A program made the position numbers and the translations under genes. From positions 1-64,000 of the forward strand of contig CAUAEH010000002.1 in the NCBI GenBank assembly GCA_958427975.1: a stretch of 64,000 bases of DNA, given 5' to 3'. Below, in pieces: positions 52,101 through 61,000 of this stretch. How positions within the stretch are numbered: position 1 is the stretch's first letter; each line of letters starts with the position of its first letter. This stretch comes from an uncultured Collinsella sp. (GTDB lineage: Bacteria > Actinomycetota > Coriobacteriia > Coriobacteriales > Coriobacteriaceae). The notes beneath the pieces were generated by a model. That model was not told where the DNA came from. It worked only from the letters and a program-made list of their open reading frames with translations, and ran no database searches.

Positions 52101-53977
52101 CTGAGCTTATCTCGAGCTTTGGCTTTGCGGTCTTTACCGAGGACTCGCTTGCGCATCTGGTGAAGCCCGAGCGCCCCATCCGCGTCGTCGACCAGTGGAT
52201 GTACCACAGCCGCCTGTACGCCGTCGCCCGCTTTGTGACGATGCGCAACGACCTGGACCTGATCCAGCTCAACTCTTTCGGCTGCGGCCTGGACGCTCTG
52301 ACCACCGACCAGGTGCAGGAGATTCTGGAGGCCAGCGGCAAGATCTACACCGTGCTCAAGATCGACGAGGTGTCCAACCTGGGCGCCGCGCGCATCCGCA
52401 TCCGCTCGCTCATGGCAGCGCTCAAGGACCAGGAGGCCGAGCGCTTGGCCGAGGCCACGGCCGCGGGCGAGGCCTACGAGCAGGGCGATGCCGCGCCGGT
52501 GGCGCCCTCCAAGGATGCCCCCGCGTTCGCGAGCCGCAAGTACACGTTCGAGGCGCAGCGTGAGAGCGCCTCGACCGCGTGGCCCAAGGTACCCTTCACC
52601 GAGCAGATGCGCGACGAGGGCTACACCATCCTGTGCCCGCAGATGGCGCCGATCCACTTTGACCTGGTCAAAGAGGTGTTCCGCGGTGCCGGCTACAACT
52701 TGGAGCTGCTGCCCTCGACCGACCATGACGCCGTCGAGGCGGGCCTGCGCTACGTGAACAATGACATCTGCTATCCGTCGATTCTGGTGACGGGCCAGAT
52801 CATGGAGGCCATCGAGAGCGGTCGGTACGACCTGTCCAAGACGGCCGTGGTTATCAGCCAGACCGGCGGCGGCTGCCGCGCCACCAACTACATCGCGCTC
52901 ATCCGCAAGGCCCTGCGCGAGAGCGGCCATCCCGAGATCCCGGTGATCTCGCTTTCGGCCGTGGCGCTCGGCGAGGACAACCCCGGTTTTAAGATTACGC
53001 CGGCGCTGCTTAAGCAGGCAGTCTACGCGGTACTCTTTGGCGACGTGATGATGCAGATGCTCTATCGCTGCCGCCCGTACGAGGCCACGCCCGGTGCCGC
53101 CAACGCACTCTACGAGGAGTACATGGCGCGCGCCCGCAAGCTGGCGCCTAAGTTCAACCGCCACAACTACACCAAGCTTGCGCGTGAGACCATCCGCGCG
53201 TTCGATACCATGCCGCTCGTGGGCGAGGGCACCAAGCCGCGCGTGGGCGTGGTCGGTGAGATCTTGGTCAAGTTCCATCCGACGGCCAACAACCACGTGG
53301 TCGATGTCATCGAGCGCGAGGGCTGCGAGGCCGTGGTGCCGGGCCTGCTCGACTTCTTCCTGTACTCCATGAGCAACGCCGAGCTGCAGAAGGACGAGCT
53401 GGGAAGCTCTGCCACTACGCGTGCGGGCATGCAGGCGCTCATCAAGCTGGTGGACTGGATGCGCACGCCGGTGGAGGAGATGCTCGAGAAGTCCCGCCGC
53501 TTTGAGGCGCCCGAGCGCATCGGCACCATGGCTGATAAGGCCCGCACGGTGCTGTCGGTGTGCAACAACATGGGCGAGGGCTGGCTGCTCACGGCCGAGA
53601 TGCTCGATCTGATTGACCATGGCGCACCAAACATCATCTGCACGCAGCCCTTCGCGTGCCTGCCCAACCACGTGGTGGGCAAGGCCGTGATCAAGGAGCT
53701 GCGCCGCCAGCACCCCGAGAGCAATATCGTCGCGGTGGACTACGACCCCGGCGCGTCCGAGGTCAACCAGCTCAACCGCATTAAGCTCATGATCAGCGTG
53801 GCCAAGGAAAACATGCGCGCCGGCAAGGGCTTTAAGCTCGAGAAGGTGGCGCCGCTCGCGATGGACGAGGTCACCGGCCAGATGCGTGTCCACGACGGCT
53901 GCGTGAGCTGTGGACCGGCCAGTGAGGAGGCCGTTGCATCGGTCGCCAAGCGTCTGGGGCGCGGTATTAAGAAGTAG
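49196..53977 (+). CDS. Giant acyl-CoA dehydratase activase-type protein
   Basis: A 1593-residue fusion. Residues 1-70 are an Ala-rich amphipathic stretch. Two BadF/HgdC-type ATPase modules follow: LGIDVGSTTVKL (about 87) with CAGGTG (about 205), and IGIDAGSTTMKA (about 401) with EACSSGCGSF (about 522), whose cysteines can bridge a 4Fe-4S cluster in the family. VRCGRCSNNCQL (about 683) is a further cysteine cluster. A DUF2229 region (about 748-960) and a C-terminal 2-hydroxyglutaryl-CoA dehydratase-like part (about 1142-1590) complete it. These are COG1924, COG3580 and COG3581 units fused in one chain. Strong ribosome site AAGAGGAGAG. Its reaction is unknown. Confidence 0.88.
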   Translation: MSKLVEGIKDRMVAAAREAAPAVVDAAQKAATAAAEKVAEAVADAKNAAGETSVASEPTAAAEPVAAAHAPEGAIFNPENARGNLHLGIDVGSTTVKLAVLNDDNQIVYAKYQRHHTDVRACARDLFEGAATVLPTAQMTCAITGSGGLLLSQWLDLEFVQEVIASKRAVETLIPATDVAIELGGEDAKIIYFDNGIEQRMNGTCAGGTGAFIDQMATLLHTDASGLNELAANATTIYPIASRCGVFAKTDVQPLLNEGARPEDVAASIFQAVVTQTISGLACGRPIRGNVAFLGGPLQYLSELRHRFYLTLNLDEEHRIVPQNAHLFVASGAAMAHESNKLSTFPQLIEAIDALGDTQGAEVERLDPLFANDEDFAEFKTRHDQEVVPKGKLDGYTGRVFIGIDAGSTTMKAALVGEDGQLLHTWYGNNNGDILGTAKVIMADFYNHIPAGCTIGHVTTTGYGEALLIEALKADSGEIETVAHLRGAKAFLPGVEFILDIGGQDMKCLRVKDGVIEHIMLNEACSSGCGSFIESFAVSMNMDVRAFADAAIHAKAPVDLGSRCTVFMNSRVKQAQKEGATVGDIAAGLSYSVIKNALFKVIKLRDPKEIGSQVIVQGGTFMSDATLRAFEQLTGVHAVRPDIAGCMGAYGAALLARDRAGADGTSTILSAEDIAHLTVTQKHVRCGRCSNNCQLTVNDFGGGRRFITGNRCEKGAGHKKQKTEAPNLFKKKNELLFNREVLSPDEAPRGTVGIPRALNMYENYPFWHAFFTRLGFSVQLSDQSSKKTYQAGIESMPSESVCYPAKMSHGHVMNLIDRDVDFIWMPCVRWERKEDPTAGNCYNCPIVMSYPTALALNIDEIREQNIEFLYPFVPYHDKTELKRRLYQVLAVDRVADAEAGRGRVRGPKITRSEVDAAVNAAFEADARFHEDIQTMGEEALKWVEDHGGHGIVLAGRPYHNDPEINHALPELISSFGFAVFTEDSLAHLVKPERPIRVVDQWMYHSRLYAVARFVTMRNDLDLIQLNSFGCGLDALTTDQVQEILEASGKIYTVLKIDEVSNLGAARIRIRSLMAALKDQEAERLAEATAAGEAYEQGDAAPVAPSKDAPAFASRKYTFEAQRESASTAWPKVPFTEQMRDEGYTILCPQMAPIHFDLVKEVFRGAGYNLELLPSTDHDAVEAGLRYVNNDICYPSILVTGQIMEAIESGRYDLSKTAVVISQTGGGCRATNYIALIRKALRESGHPEIPVISLSAVALGEDNPGFKITPALLKQAVYAVLFGDVMMQMLYRCRPYEATPGAANALYEEYMARARKLAPKFNRHNYTKLARETIRAFDTMPLVGEGTKPRVGVVGEILVKFHPTANNHVVDVIEREGCEAVVPGLLDFFLYSMSNAELQKDELGSSATTRAGMQALIKLVDWMRTPVEEMLEKSRRFEAPERIGTMADKARTVLSVCNNMGEGWLLTAEMLDLIDHGAPNIICTQPFACLPNHVVGKAVIKELRRQHPESNIVAVDYDPGASEVNQLNRIKLMISVAKENMRAGKGFKLEKVAPLAMDEVTGQMRVHDGCVSCGPASEEAVASVAKRLGRGIKK

Positions 53978-54005
53978 TTGGCCTACTTCGAGCCGGATAT
54001 AAGAC

Positions 54006-54042
54006 AAACGGGTGGTAGTCGTACCGGCTACCACCCGTTTTT
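54006..54042 (+). terminator. Terminator of the activase operon
   Basis: AAACGGGTGGTAG (54006-54018) pairs exactly with CTACCACCCGTTT (54028-54040), followed by TT. A strong 13-bp stem ends the TetR-activase transcript. Confidence 0.85.
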
Positions 54043-54097
54043 GCTGGACATATGTTGCGTAAACGCCCCAACTATCACCCTTTGCGAACTTAGATTT

Positions 54098-54222
54098 CGG
54101 AAGTATGCGGCAAAATCTGAATAGGCCGAGCATACCGGATATGTACAAGCCCTGTACCTGCGGTTTTATTGGCGGAAAACCGGGGTGTGCTCAAGGGTTC
54201 CGGAATTTGCCGCATACTTCCG
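54098..54222. repeat. CGGAAGTATGCGGCAAA inverted repeat
   Basis: The 17-bp arms 54098-54114 and 54206-54222 are exact inverted copies about 91 bp apart. The interior is not fully palindromic. It lies in the 416-bp gap 53978-54393, where I see no gene apart from this and the terminator. Confidence 0.8.
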
Positions 54223-54393
54223 CAAACGACGTCTCGGTGACACAAAAAATCGCCCTCGGAACCCTGAGATAATGAACATATGTAGCCGTTTGCCGCAAAT
54301 TACCGTCCGTTTATAGAACCCATGCCCGACGTGCAGCCCTCTTACGGTTGAATAAATACACATCTATGGAATTACGTAAGAGAGGACCGTTCC

Positions 54394-55353
54394 ATGAGCT
54401 ACAAGACCGTTTGCGTTGCTGGCGGCGGCGTGCTGGGAAGCCAGATTGCCTTTCAGGCTGCCTACTGCGGCTTTGATGTAACGATTTGGCTGCGCAGCGA
54501 GGGCAGCATCGGCCGCACCCAGCCCAAGATCGATCATGTGCGCGAGGAGTACATCGCGGCAATCGAGGGTATGGCGGACGGTACGGGCGAGTGGTGTGCC
54601 GGCATCGCCGATAGCGACCAGCCCTTCGACAGGGAGGCGGCGCTCGCCGCCGTTGAGCGTGCCTACTCCACACTCAAGCTGGAGCTCGATCTTGCCAAGG
54701 CAGTGGCCGACGCCGACCTGGTCATCGAGTCTATGGCCGAGGACACCCAGGCAAAGATCGACTTCTACAAGAAGCTCGCCCCGGTTCTCCCGCAAAAGAC
54801 CGTCATCGTCACCAACTCTTCCACGTTGCTGCCGAGTACCTTTGCCAAGTACACCGGCCGCCCCGAGAAGTACCTATCGCTGCACTTTGCCAACTCCATC
54901 TGGAAGAACAACATGACCGAGGTCATGGCCCAGGACCAGACCGACAAGCGCTATTTCGATGAGCTCGTCGACTTTGCCAACGACATCCGTATGCTTGCCC
55001 TGCCCGTCAACAAGGAAAAGAACGGCTACCTGCTTAACTCCATGCTGGTACCATGGCTGCTTTCGGGCCTCGACCTGTACGTCTCGGGCGTGAGCGATCC
55101 CAAGAGTATCGACCTCGCGTGGACGCGTGGTACTGGTGCCCCCAAGGGCCCATTCCGCGTATTCGACACGGTGGGTATCCAGACGGCCTACAACATCGTC
55201 ATGCAGTATCAAAAGGTGCCGGGCTTGGTGAGCCCACTGCTCAAAAAGATGATGATGCCCTACAACTTTAAGGCTATGGCGTCCGTCCTCAAGAAAATGC
55301 TTGACGAAGGTAAGCTGGGCGAAAGCTCGGTCGAGGGCTTCTTCAAGTACTAG
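54394..55353 (+). CDS. 3-hydroxyacyl-CoA dehydrogenase
   Basis: NAD-dependent dehydrogenase of the FadB-N/HbdA type, reducing acetoacetyl-CoA or oxidising 3-hydroxyacyl-CoA. The Rossmann motif GGGVLGSQIA is at 10-19, and the catalytic His is H164 in SLHFANSIW with partner E116 in the SMAEDTQAK stretch. At 319 residues it is slightly longer than HbdA (about 282). It is monocistronic, 416 bp downstream of the activase operon. A role in butyrate-type or beta-oxidation chemistry would complement an acyl-CoA dehydratase, but no other pathway gene is here. Confidence 0.9.
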   Translation: MSYKTVCVAGGGVLGSQIAFQAAYCGFDVTIWLRSEGSIGRTQPKIDHVREEYIAAIEGMADGTGEWCAGIADSDQPFDREAALAAVERAYSTLKLELDLAKAVADADLVIESMAEDTQAKIDFYKKLAPVLPQKTVIVTNSSTLLPSTFAKYTGRPEKYLSLHFANSIWKNNMTEVMAQDQTDKRYFDELVDFANDIRMLALPVNKEKNGYLLNSMLVPWLLSGLDLYVSGVSDPKSIDLAWTRGTGAPKGPFRVFDTVGIQTAYNIVMQYQKVPGLVSPLLKKMMMPYNFKAMASVLKKMLDEGKLGESSVEGFFKY

Positions 55354-55393
55354 AAAATGATCCCTCGGGGACGGAGGAAAACGGATCATTTTC
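55353..55393. repeat. GAAAATGATCC palindrome after the dehydrogenase gene
   Basis: GAAAATGATCC (55353-55363) pairs exactly with GGATCATTTTC (55383-55393); the loop contains CTCGGGGACGGAGG. It begins at the last base of the stop codon and resembles the repeat copies at 18851 and 28504 in its placement. Confidence 0.8.
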
Positions 55394-55440
55394 GGCTGTC
55401 AATAGTGAGAAGACGAGCTTAGAAATAGAAAGGGGCGGCA

Positions 55441-55923
55441 ATGGACCGGAAAATCGTGCTGAAGCAGAATATCCTCGACGCGCTTTCTGCCGTCGGTATG
55501 CGCGTGGAACAGACTGTTATGGTCCATTGCTCGCTCAGCGCGCTTGGGTATGTGCGCGGCGGCTCGCAGCCGGTGATTGAGGCCCTGCTTCAGGCGGTGG
55601 GCGAGACCGGTACCATTATGATGCCGACGCAGTCGTGGAAAAACCGACGATACGCCCAAAGTCGCCGCCTTTTCCGCATGCCCCACGGTGGTGATACGCC
55701 GGCGACGGATCACGAGTTCAAGGCCATCGGTCTCATTCCCAACCACAAAAACACGGTAACCCTCACCTGTATCGCGCAAGACGGCGCCAGTCGAACCTCG
55801 ACGTTCACGGTTGAGACCCCGGCTCTCAAGGGCGAGGAAGAAGAGCGGCTCGCCGTTACGGCGGGGGAGTCCAATACGCCGTTCGCCGATGCCCCCTCCG
55901 CGAGTGGCAGCCATATGGTTTGA
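55441..55923 (+). pseudogene. Chimeric remnant: AAC(3)-like start joined to arylsulfotransferase-like piece
   Basis: A 160-residue frame. Residues 1-67 look like the N-terminus of an aminoglycoside 3-N-acetyltransferase (VMVHCSLSALGYVRGG and TIMMPTQSWKN), which normally runs about 260 residues. From about residue 90 the sequence (HEFKAIGLIPNHKNTVTLT, then VETPALKGEEEERLAV) resembles the beta-sandwich N-terminus of arylsulfate sulfotransferases. The frame ends soon after, with no catalytic region. It is best read as two gene fragments fused by a deletion. The ribosome site AAAGGGG is intact, so the fragment may be translated. Confidence 0.6.
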
Positions 55924-56030
55924 TGTCAGAAACATATAGTTGTCGCCAGCCTGCTGGCGACGTTCCCCCCTGATATCGGAGGTTCCAGGTATGTTTCACG
56001 CTCCGTTAAGCAACTATCGGCTGGGCTAAC

Positions 56031-56480
56031 ATGGGTCGCCGTGCTATTTCGATAGCCCTTGCAGTGGTCTGCCTGGCTGTGCTCCTGGGCGCTACAGGGC
56101 TGTTTGCTATAAGCCGAGAAACGTCCTATATGCAGGAATGCGCTTCCGAAGGGTTTGCCATTGACGGTTACTATCGGGACGACAAGACGAGTCTGGAAAC
56201 CCTGGCCTTTCTTGAAGAGGATAACCATCGGTGGCAACTGGTCGACAAAGACGGCAGCTGCGTTGACGGGCAGTTTAAGCGTACGGATGACCCCAACATC
56301 CTGATATTAAAGAAGGAAAACGGCGAAGAATTCGGTACGATTCACGTTGCGTATATATCGCGCCGGCGCGATCAGGGCCAGCTCTATCTATTTAGAGATA
56401 GCAAAGTGACCCGATTTTATCTGGTGAGCACCAAACCTGCGTTTACGGTGGAGTCTGGCGATGTCGATCTGGACAGTTGA
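56031..56480 (+). CDS. Membrane-anchored hypothetical protein
   Basis: A 149-residue protein with an N-terminal hydrophobic helix (about residues 5-28) and an extracytoplasmic remainder that is polar and mixed alpha/beta. There is no recognisable domain. The ribosome site is weak, so the start is uncertain. It lies between the chimeric remnant and the DUF389 gene; the latter is convergent with it. Nothing suggests a function. Confidence 0.5.
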   Translation: MGRRAISIALAVVCLAVLLGATGLFAISRETSYMQECASEGFAIDGYYRDDKTSLETLAFLEEDNHRWQLVDKDGSCVDGQFKRTDDPNILILKKENGEEFGTIHVAYISRRRDQGQLYLFRDSKVTRFYLVSTKPAFTVESGDVDLDS

Positions 56481-56605
56481 TTCACAGCAATAAAACAGCG
56501 AGTATGGCGCGGGTGCGAACTGCGCCCCGCCATTTGCTCGTGTCCGTATCGCGTCTGCGCCTCGTCGTAACTTGCGTCCGTGCGAGCATTCGTCCCGCGC
56601 CGGCA

Positions 56606-57745
56606 TCACTTGACATCGAACTCCACGCGATCGAGTTCGGGCACGTTGAGGTCTATGAGCTTGCGGGCGACGTGGCGGTCGTGCGCCCCGAGCGCCTCGC
56701 TTGTCGTCACGTGGGCGACAACCTCGCGCTCGACGATGCCCTCTTCCTCGCCTTCGGTAGCCGAGGTCTCGACGGCAACGGTGTAATCCTTAAAGCCTGG
56801 CAGCACCGCCGCAAGCTCGCGCGTGGTTTCGGTGACACCGTAGCCGTCCTGCACGCCGGCCTGCGCCGAGCCAATGGAACCCGCCGTCATAACAATGCAG
56901 GGGATGGCAAAAATCACCGTGCCCACAATGATGCGGCGGCGCACCTTGCGCGACAGCTCGTCGACCTCGGCGTCTTCTTCAGCGGTTACAATGCCGTCGC
57001 CGTTGAGGTCGCGCTTGAGCGGCACACGCAAAAGAAGCAGCACGGCTTCGGCAGCCAGTGCGATAAAGACCACGTTGATGCCAAATTCGTAGAGCGCTGA
57101 GAGAAACAGTGACCCGCTTGCGATGGCGATGCCGTAGCCCGCCGCGCACAGGGGCGGCATGAGCGCGGTCGCCACGGCTACGCCGGCGATGAGCGTGGCG
57201 GGTTCCTGGTCGCGCGAGTTGCCCAGCCCGCCTGCAAAGCCGCCTGCGAGTGCGACGGTAAGGTCCCAGACGGTGGGTGTCGAGTTGTCGATGATGGCGG
57301 CCGTGGTGGTGCCAAGGGGCGAGAGCTTAAAGTACAGCGTGGACGTGACCAGGCAAAAGGCCATCTGCAGCGCAAGGCTGGCGACGGCTTCGACGGTAAT
57401 CTCGCGGTCGAGCGTGGCAATACCGTATGCCATGGCAAGGACCGAGCCCATGAGCGGGCAGATGAGCATGGCGCCCACGATGGCGATGTCCGAATCGATA
57501 TCGAGGCCGATGCTCGCGATCAGCATGGCGATGATGAGGATGCATAGGTGGGAACCAGTCAGACGCGCCCCGTTTACAAAACGCTTGCGGATCACGTGAT
57601 AGGGCGCGCGACCTTCGCGAATGTTGAACGCGCGCTTGAGGAAACGGGTGACGTTTTCCATGGCTTCGCTATGGGCAGGGCGGATGCCGTGGCGCCGGTG
57701 ATGGCGTTCGCGTAGTCGCTTGATCTGTTGTTTGTCGAGTTCCAT
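56606..57745 (-). CDS. DUF389 membrane protein with an EF-hand-like loop
   Basis: A 379-residue membrane protein of the DUF389 family, whose members have a GAMLICPLMG motif (91-100) and about six membrane segments. Between the last membrane segments it carries DLNGDGIVTAEE (246-257), which fits the 12-residue EF-hand calcium loop D-x-N-x-D-G-x-V-x-x-x-E. The C-terminal part (about 290-379) is a soluble domain. The frame is open to 57895, but ATG 57745 follows GAGGTGG. The family's role is unknown; calcium regulation is inferred from the loop only. Confidence 0.8.
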   Translation of the reverse strand: MELDKQQIKRLRERHHRRHGIRPAHSEAMENVTRFLKRAFNIREGRAPYHVIRKRFVNGARLTGSHLCILIIAMLIASIGLDIDSDIAIVGAMLICPLMGSVLAMAYGIATLDREITVEAVASLALQMAFCLVTSTLYFKLSPLGTTTAAIIDNSTPTVWDLTVALAGGFAGGLGNSRDQEPATLIAGVAVATALMPPLCAAGYGIAIASGSLFLSALYEFGINVVFIALAAEAVLLLLRVPLKRDLNGDGIVTAEEDAEVDELSRKVRRRIIVGTVIFAIPCIVMTAGSIGSAQAGVQDGYGVTETTRELAAVLPGFKDYTVAVETSATEGEEEGIVEREVVAHVTTSEALGAHDRHVARKLIDLNVPELDRVEFDVK

Positions 57746-58052
57746 GTCCACCTCGTTCCAGCGCGGTCCGGGCAACGCGCCCGTTGTCCTAACTCTACAC
57801 CGTGGCGGGCGGGGTGTCTGTTGGACGCGGAATCCGATAGGGCGGATGACGCGGGAGCAAATGCAAATCACAGGCTCAATTCCATCCCGCGACAATATGA
57901 TGCACCAGCTCCTTCAAATGTGACGAAATTGTGAAGCACAGGAGCACGAATTTCAAAAAATACGCTGGTCGCCAATGTTGCGCAACAGAATTCAAAAATC
58001 AGCTCCTACATTTTGAAGCGTATGGATACATCCGTGTCAAAGGGAGAAAGCC

Positions 58053-61000
58053 ATGGCAAACTACAGTCCACAACACTTTGAGCCTCGGGCCAAGACTGTC
58101 AACGTCAAGGGCGTTGCTAACCGCGCCGTCGCAACCGTTTTGACGGCGGGCCTCATCGCTCAGCCGCTCATGTCGCCGCTGGCGGCAATCGCCGCACCGT
58201 CAACCGATAACGGCGATTCTGTTCAGGGGGGGGGTAGTTCTGTAGAGAATACCGTTGCCGCCGGTAACCAAGCGGTCGTAAAGACGGCTGCCCAGCTGGC
58301 CGAGGAGTCGGCAAAGCAGCTCAAGGACGCTCAGGCCGCCTACGATGCCGCCCAGAAGAAGGCCGACGCGGCGGGCCAGTCTCAAAAGCAGGCACAGCAG
58401 CAAAAGAATCAGGCCTCGCAGGCCGTGACCGATAACGCCGCCGAGCAGAACGAGGCCGAGGTAGCCGCGCTTCAGGAGAAGATCGACGAGCTTAAGGCAG
58501 CCGTCGAAAAGACCGAGCAGCAGCAGAAGAAGCTGGGCGACCTGAACGATCAGCTCGAACAGGCCAACAAGAGTGTCGAGGATAAGACCCAGGCGCTCAA
58601 GGACGCCAAGGCAAAGCAGGATGAGGCCAAGAAGGCCCTCGATGATGCCCAGGCCAAGCTCGAGGCCATGGGTATGGACGAGTACGAGGCCGCCAAGAAG
58701 GCCGTCGAGGACGCGCGGGCAAAGCTCGATGACGCCAATAAGGCCGTTACTACTGCACAGGACAATCTGGACCAGGCCAAGGCTGCCGAGGCCAGCGCCC
58801 AGCAGGAAAAGCAGAATACCGAGGCAGCTTTGACGACTGCCCAGGCCAAGAAGCAGGAGACTGCCGCTGCTCTCGCAGCCGCAACCACCGCGCGCGATAA
58901 CGCCCAGCAGAAGTTCAACCAGGCGCAGGCCGCGCTCGATGCTGCCGTCTCGGGTACGGGTGTTGACCTGAGTGCGCTTGAGGCCGCCAAGAAAGCTGCT
59001 GCTGGTGAGCTCAAGACCGCGCAGGCGGAGCTCAATGCCGCGACGGATGCCGACGCCACCGCACAGACAAATCTGCAGGCCGCCCAGGCTGCCGTCGCTG
59101 CCGCGCAGGAGAAGGCCAACGCCGCCAACGCTGCCGTGGCATCTGCCCAGTCTGCATACGATGCGGCAAACAAGGAGTACAAGGACGCGGCCAGTAAGCG
59201 TGACGCCGCGAAGTCGGCATACGAGCAGGCCCAGCAGACCGAAGCCGACAAGAAGGCGGAGTACGACCGACTTGTCGAGGTCCGCCAGCAGAAGAGCAAC
59301 GAGTTCGATCAGGCTCGTGCTGAAGTAACCGACGCGCATAATGCATACGACGCCGCAAACGCCGAGGTCGATAAGCTCAACCAGCAGATTGCCGACCTCA
59401 AGTCGCACATGACCGTTGACCAGGAAGTCATCAGTCAGGGTATGTTCGGCTTCATGAACTACATCATCGGCAGCAGCCAATTCACAGCCACGCAGAAAAA
59501 GAACGCAAGCACTGCCGCGTCGATGCTCATGGGGACGACAGAGAAACAGGACTGGTATGATAATTACGTCGATCAGGACATGTCTCGCGACACCAATCCG
59601 CTCTCCTTGGAGCAGATGCGTAACGCCCTGACCTACCTCGATACCCAGAACAACCTCCGCAAGGCGAACGGCCAGTCTGAGCTTAGCGTCAGCCTCCGCA
59701 TGACTGCGGCAGCCGCCCTCAATACATCATATTCATCGAACATCTGGGGACACTCGAACTGCTATTTCGATCAAGGTGAGAATCTTGCAGGCGGCGGCGG
59801 GGCATACACCGGAGGCGAGACCGAGGATACGCTTGGCTGGCCATATACCGGTCTCTACACCCAGGAGAAAAAGGCGTTCGATAAGTACGTCGAGCAGTAT
59901 GGTGACGCACTTGGAAGCCATCGATATGATTCCTACTATATCTACCAGCACTACAACAGCATCTACCATGAGTGCGGGCACTATCTAAACATCATCGATG
60001 CCGGCGCGAAGGCTATCGGCATCGCGACCGGTAGCGGTAAGAATACCGATTCCGAGGTAACCGTTTTCGACTATAGCGGGAGCACGGGGCAGAAGGATTT
60101 CACTGTTTCCGAGTTCAAGAAGCTCGTCAACGACTACATCGATTCTGCCTATAACGCTGGCGGCACGCAGGCGCAGAAGGCGCAGCTCAAGGAGCTTCAG
60201 GGCAAGCTCGCCGAGGCGCAGAAGAACTTTGGAACTACTAGGGAAGCTTACTTCGCAGCTGTAAACGGGCAGGATGCCGCCCAGGACGTTTTCACCGCAG
60301 CAGATGTGAACATGAACACCGCCAAGGGCGAGTACGAGAAGGCTAAGTCCGGTACCGCCGCCGCGAAGACGGCATACGACGCCGCGAAGGACGCGCTCGG
60401 CGGAATCGACATCGAGTCCCTCAAGCAGAACCTCGATGCCGCCAAGAGCAAGGCCGCTACTGCCCAGGCAGCTCTCGATAAGGCAAACGCCACGCTTGCT
60501 GACAGCAAGACGAAGGCAGCCGACGCCGCTGCTCACAAGGCGAAGGCTCGCAGCGCCCGCGATGCCGCCAAGGCAAAGTCCGAACAGGCCAATGAGGCGT
60601 ATGGCAACGCTACCGCTTCGGTCAAGGACCTTGCCGCCAAGCACGATGCCGCCCAGGCGGACCTTGCGAATAAGCAGGGCTCGCTTGGCGATGCCAAGAA
60701 GGCCGACGATGCCGCCCAGACTGGTGTAGACAAGGCCCAGGCCGCAGATGTCCAGGCCGCGACTGCTCTTTCGGACGCCAAGCAGGCAGTTGCCGCCAAG
60801 ACGCAGGCTGTGTCCGATGCGCAGGCCAAGGCCAAGGCTGCTGAGGGTGAGCTGGCTACCGCGAACAAGGCCTTCGAGCGCTTTGCCGGCGCCCAGAAGG
60901 CGGTCGACGACGCCAAGGCCGCCTATGACGCTGCCGTCGCCGGTGTCGCCGATGCCCAGAAGCAGCTCGAGGCCGCCAACGAAGCCGTCGTCGATGCGAA

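Noticed and set aside
49181..54148. A 1655-codon open frame on the minus strand opposite the activase
   Set aside because: It is the antisense shadow of a well-supported gene. It is rich in His, Val, Arg and Asp in low-complexity order, has no domain, and arises from strong GC codon bias.
54166..54363. A 65-codon minus-strand frame in the gap before the dehydrogenase gene
   Set aside because: It overlaps the right arm of the inverted repeat, and has no ribosome site or recognisable sequence.
58200..59480. Leu/Gly-rich minus-strand frames over the surface protein
   Set aside because: They are the mirror of Ala/Lys/Gln-rich coiled-coil codons and look like membrane proteins only by that accident.
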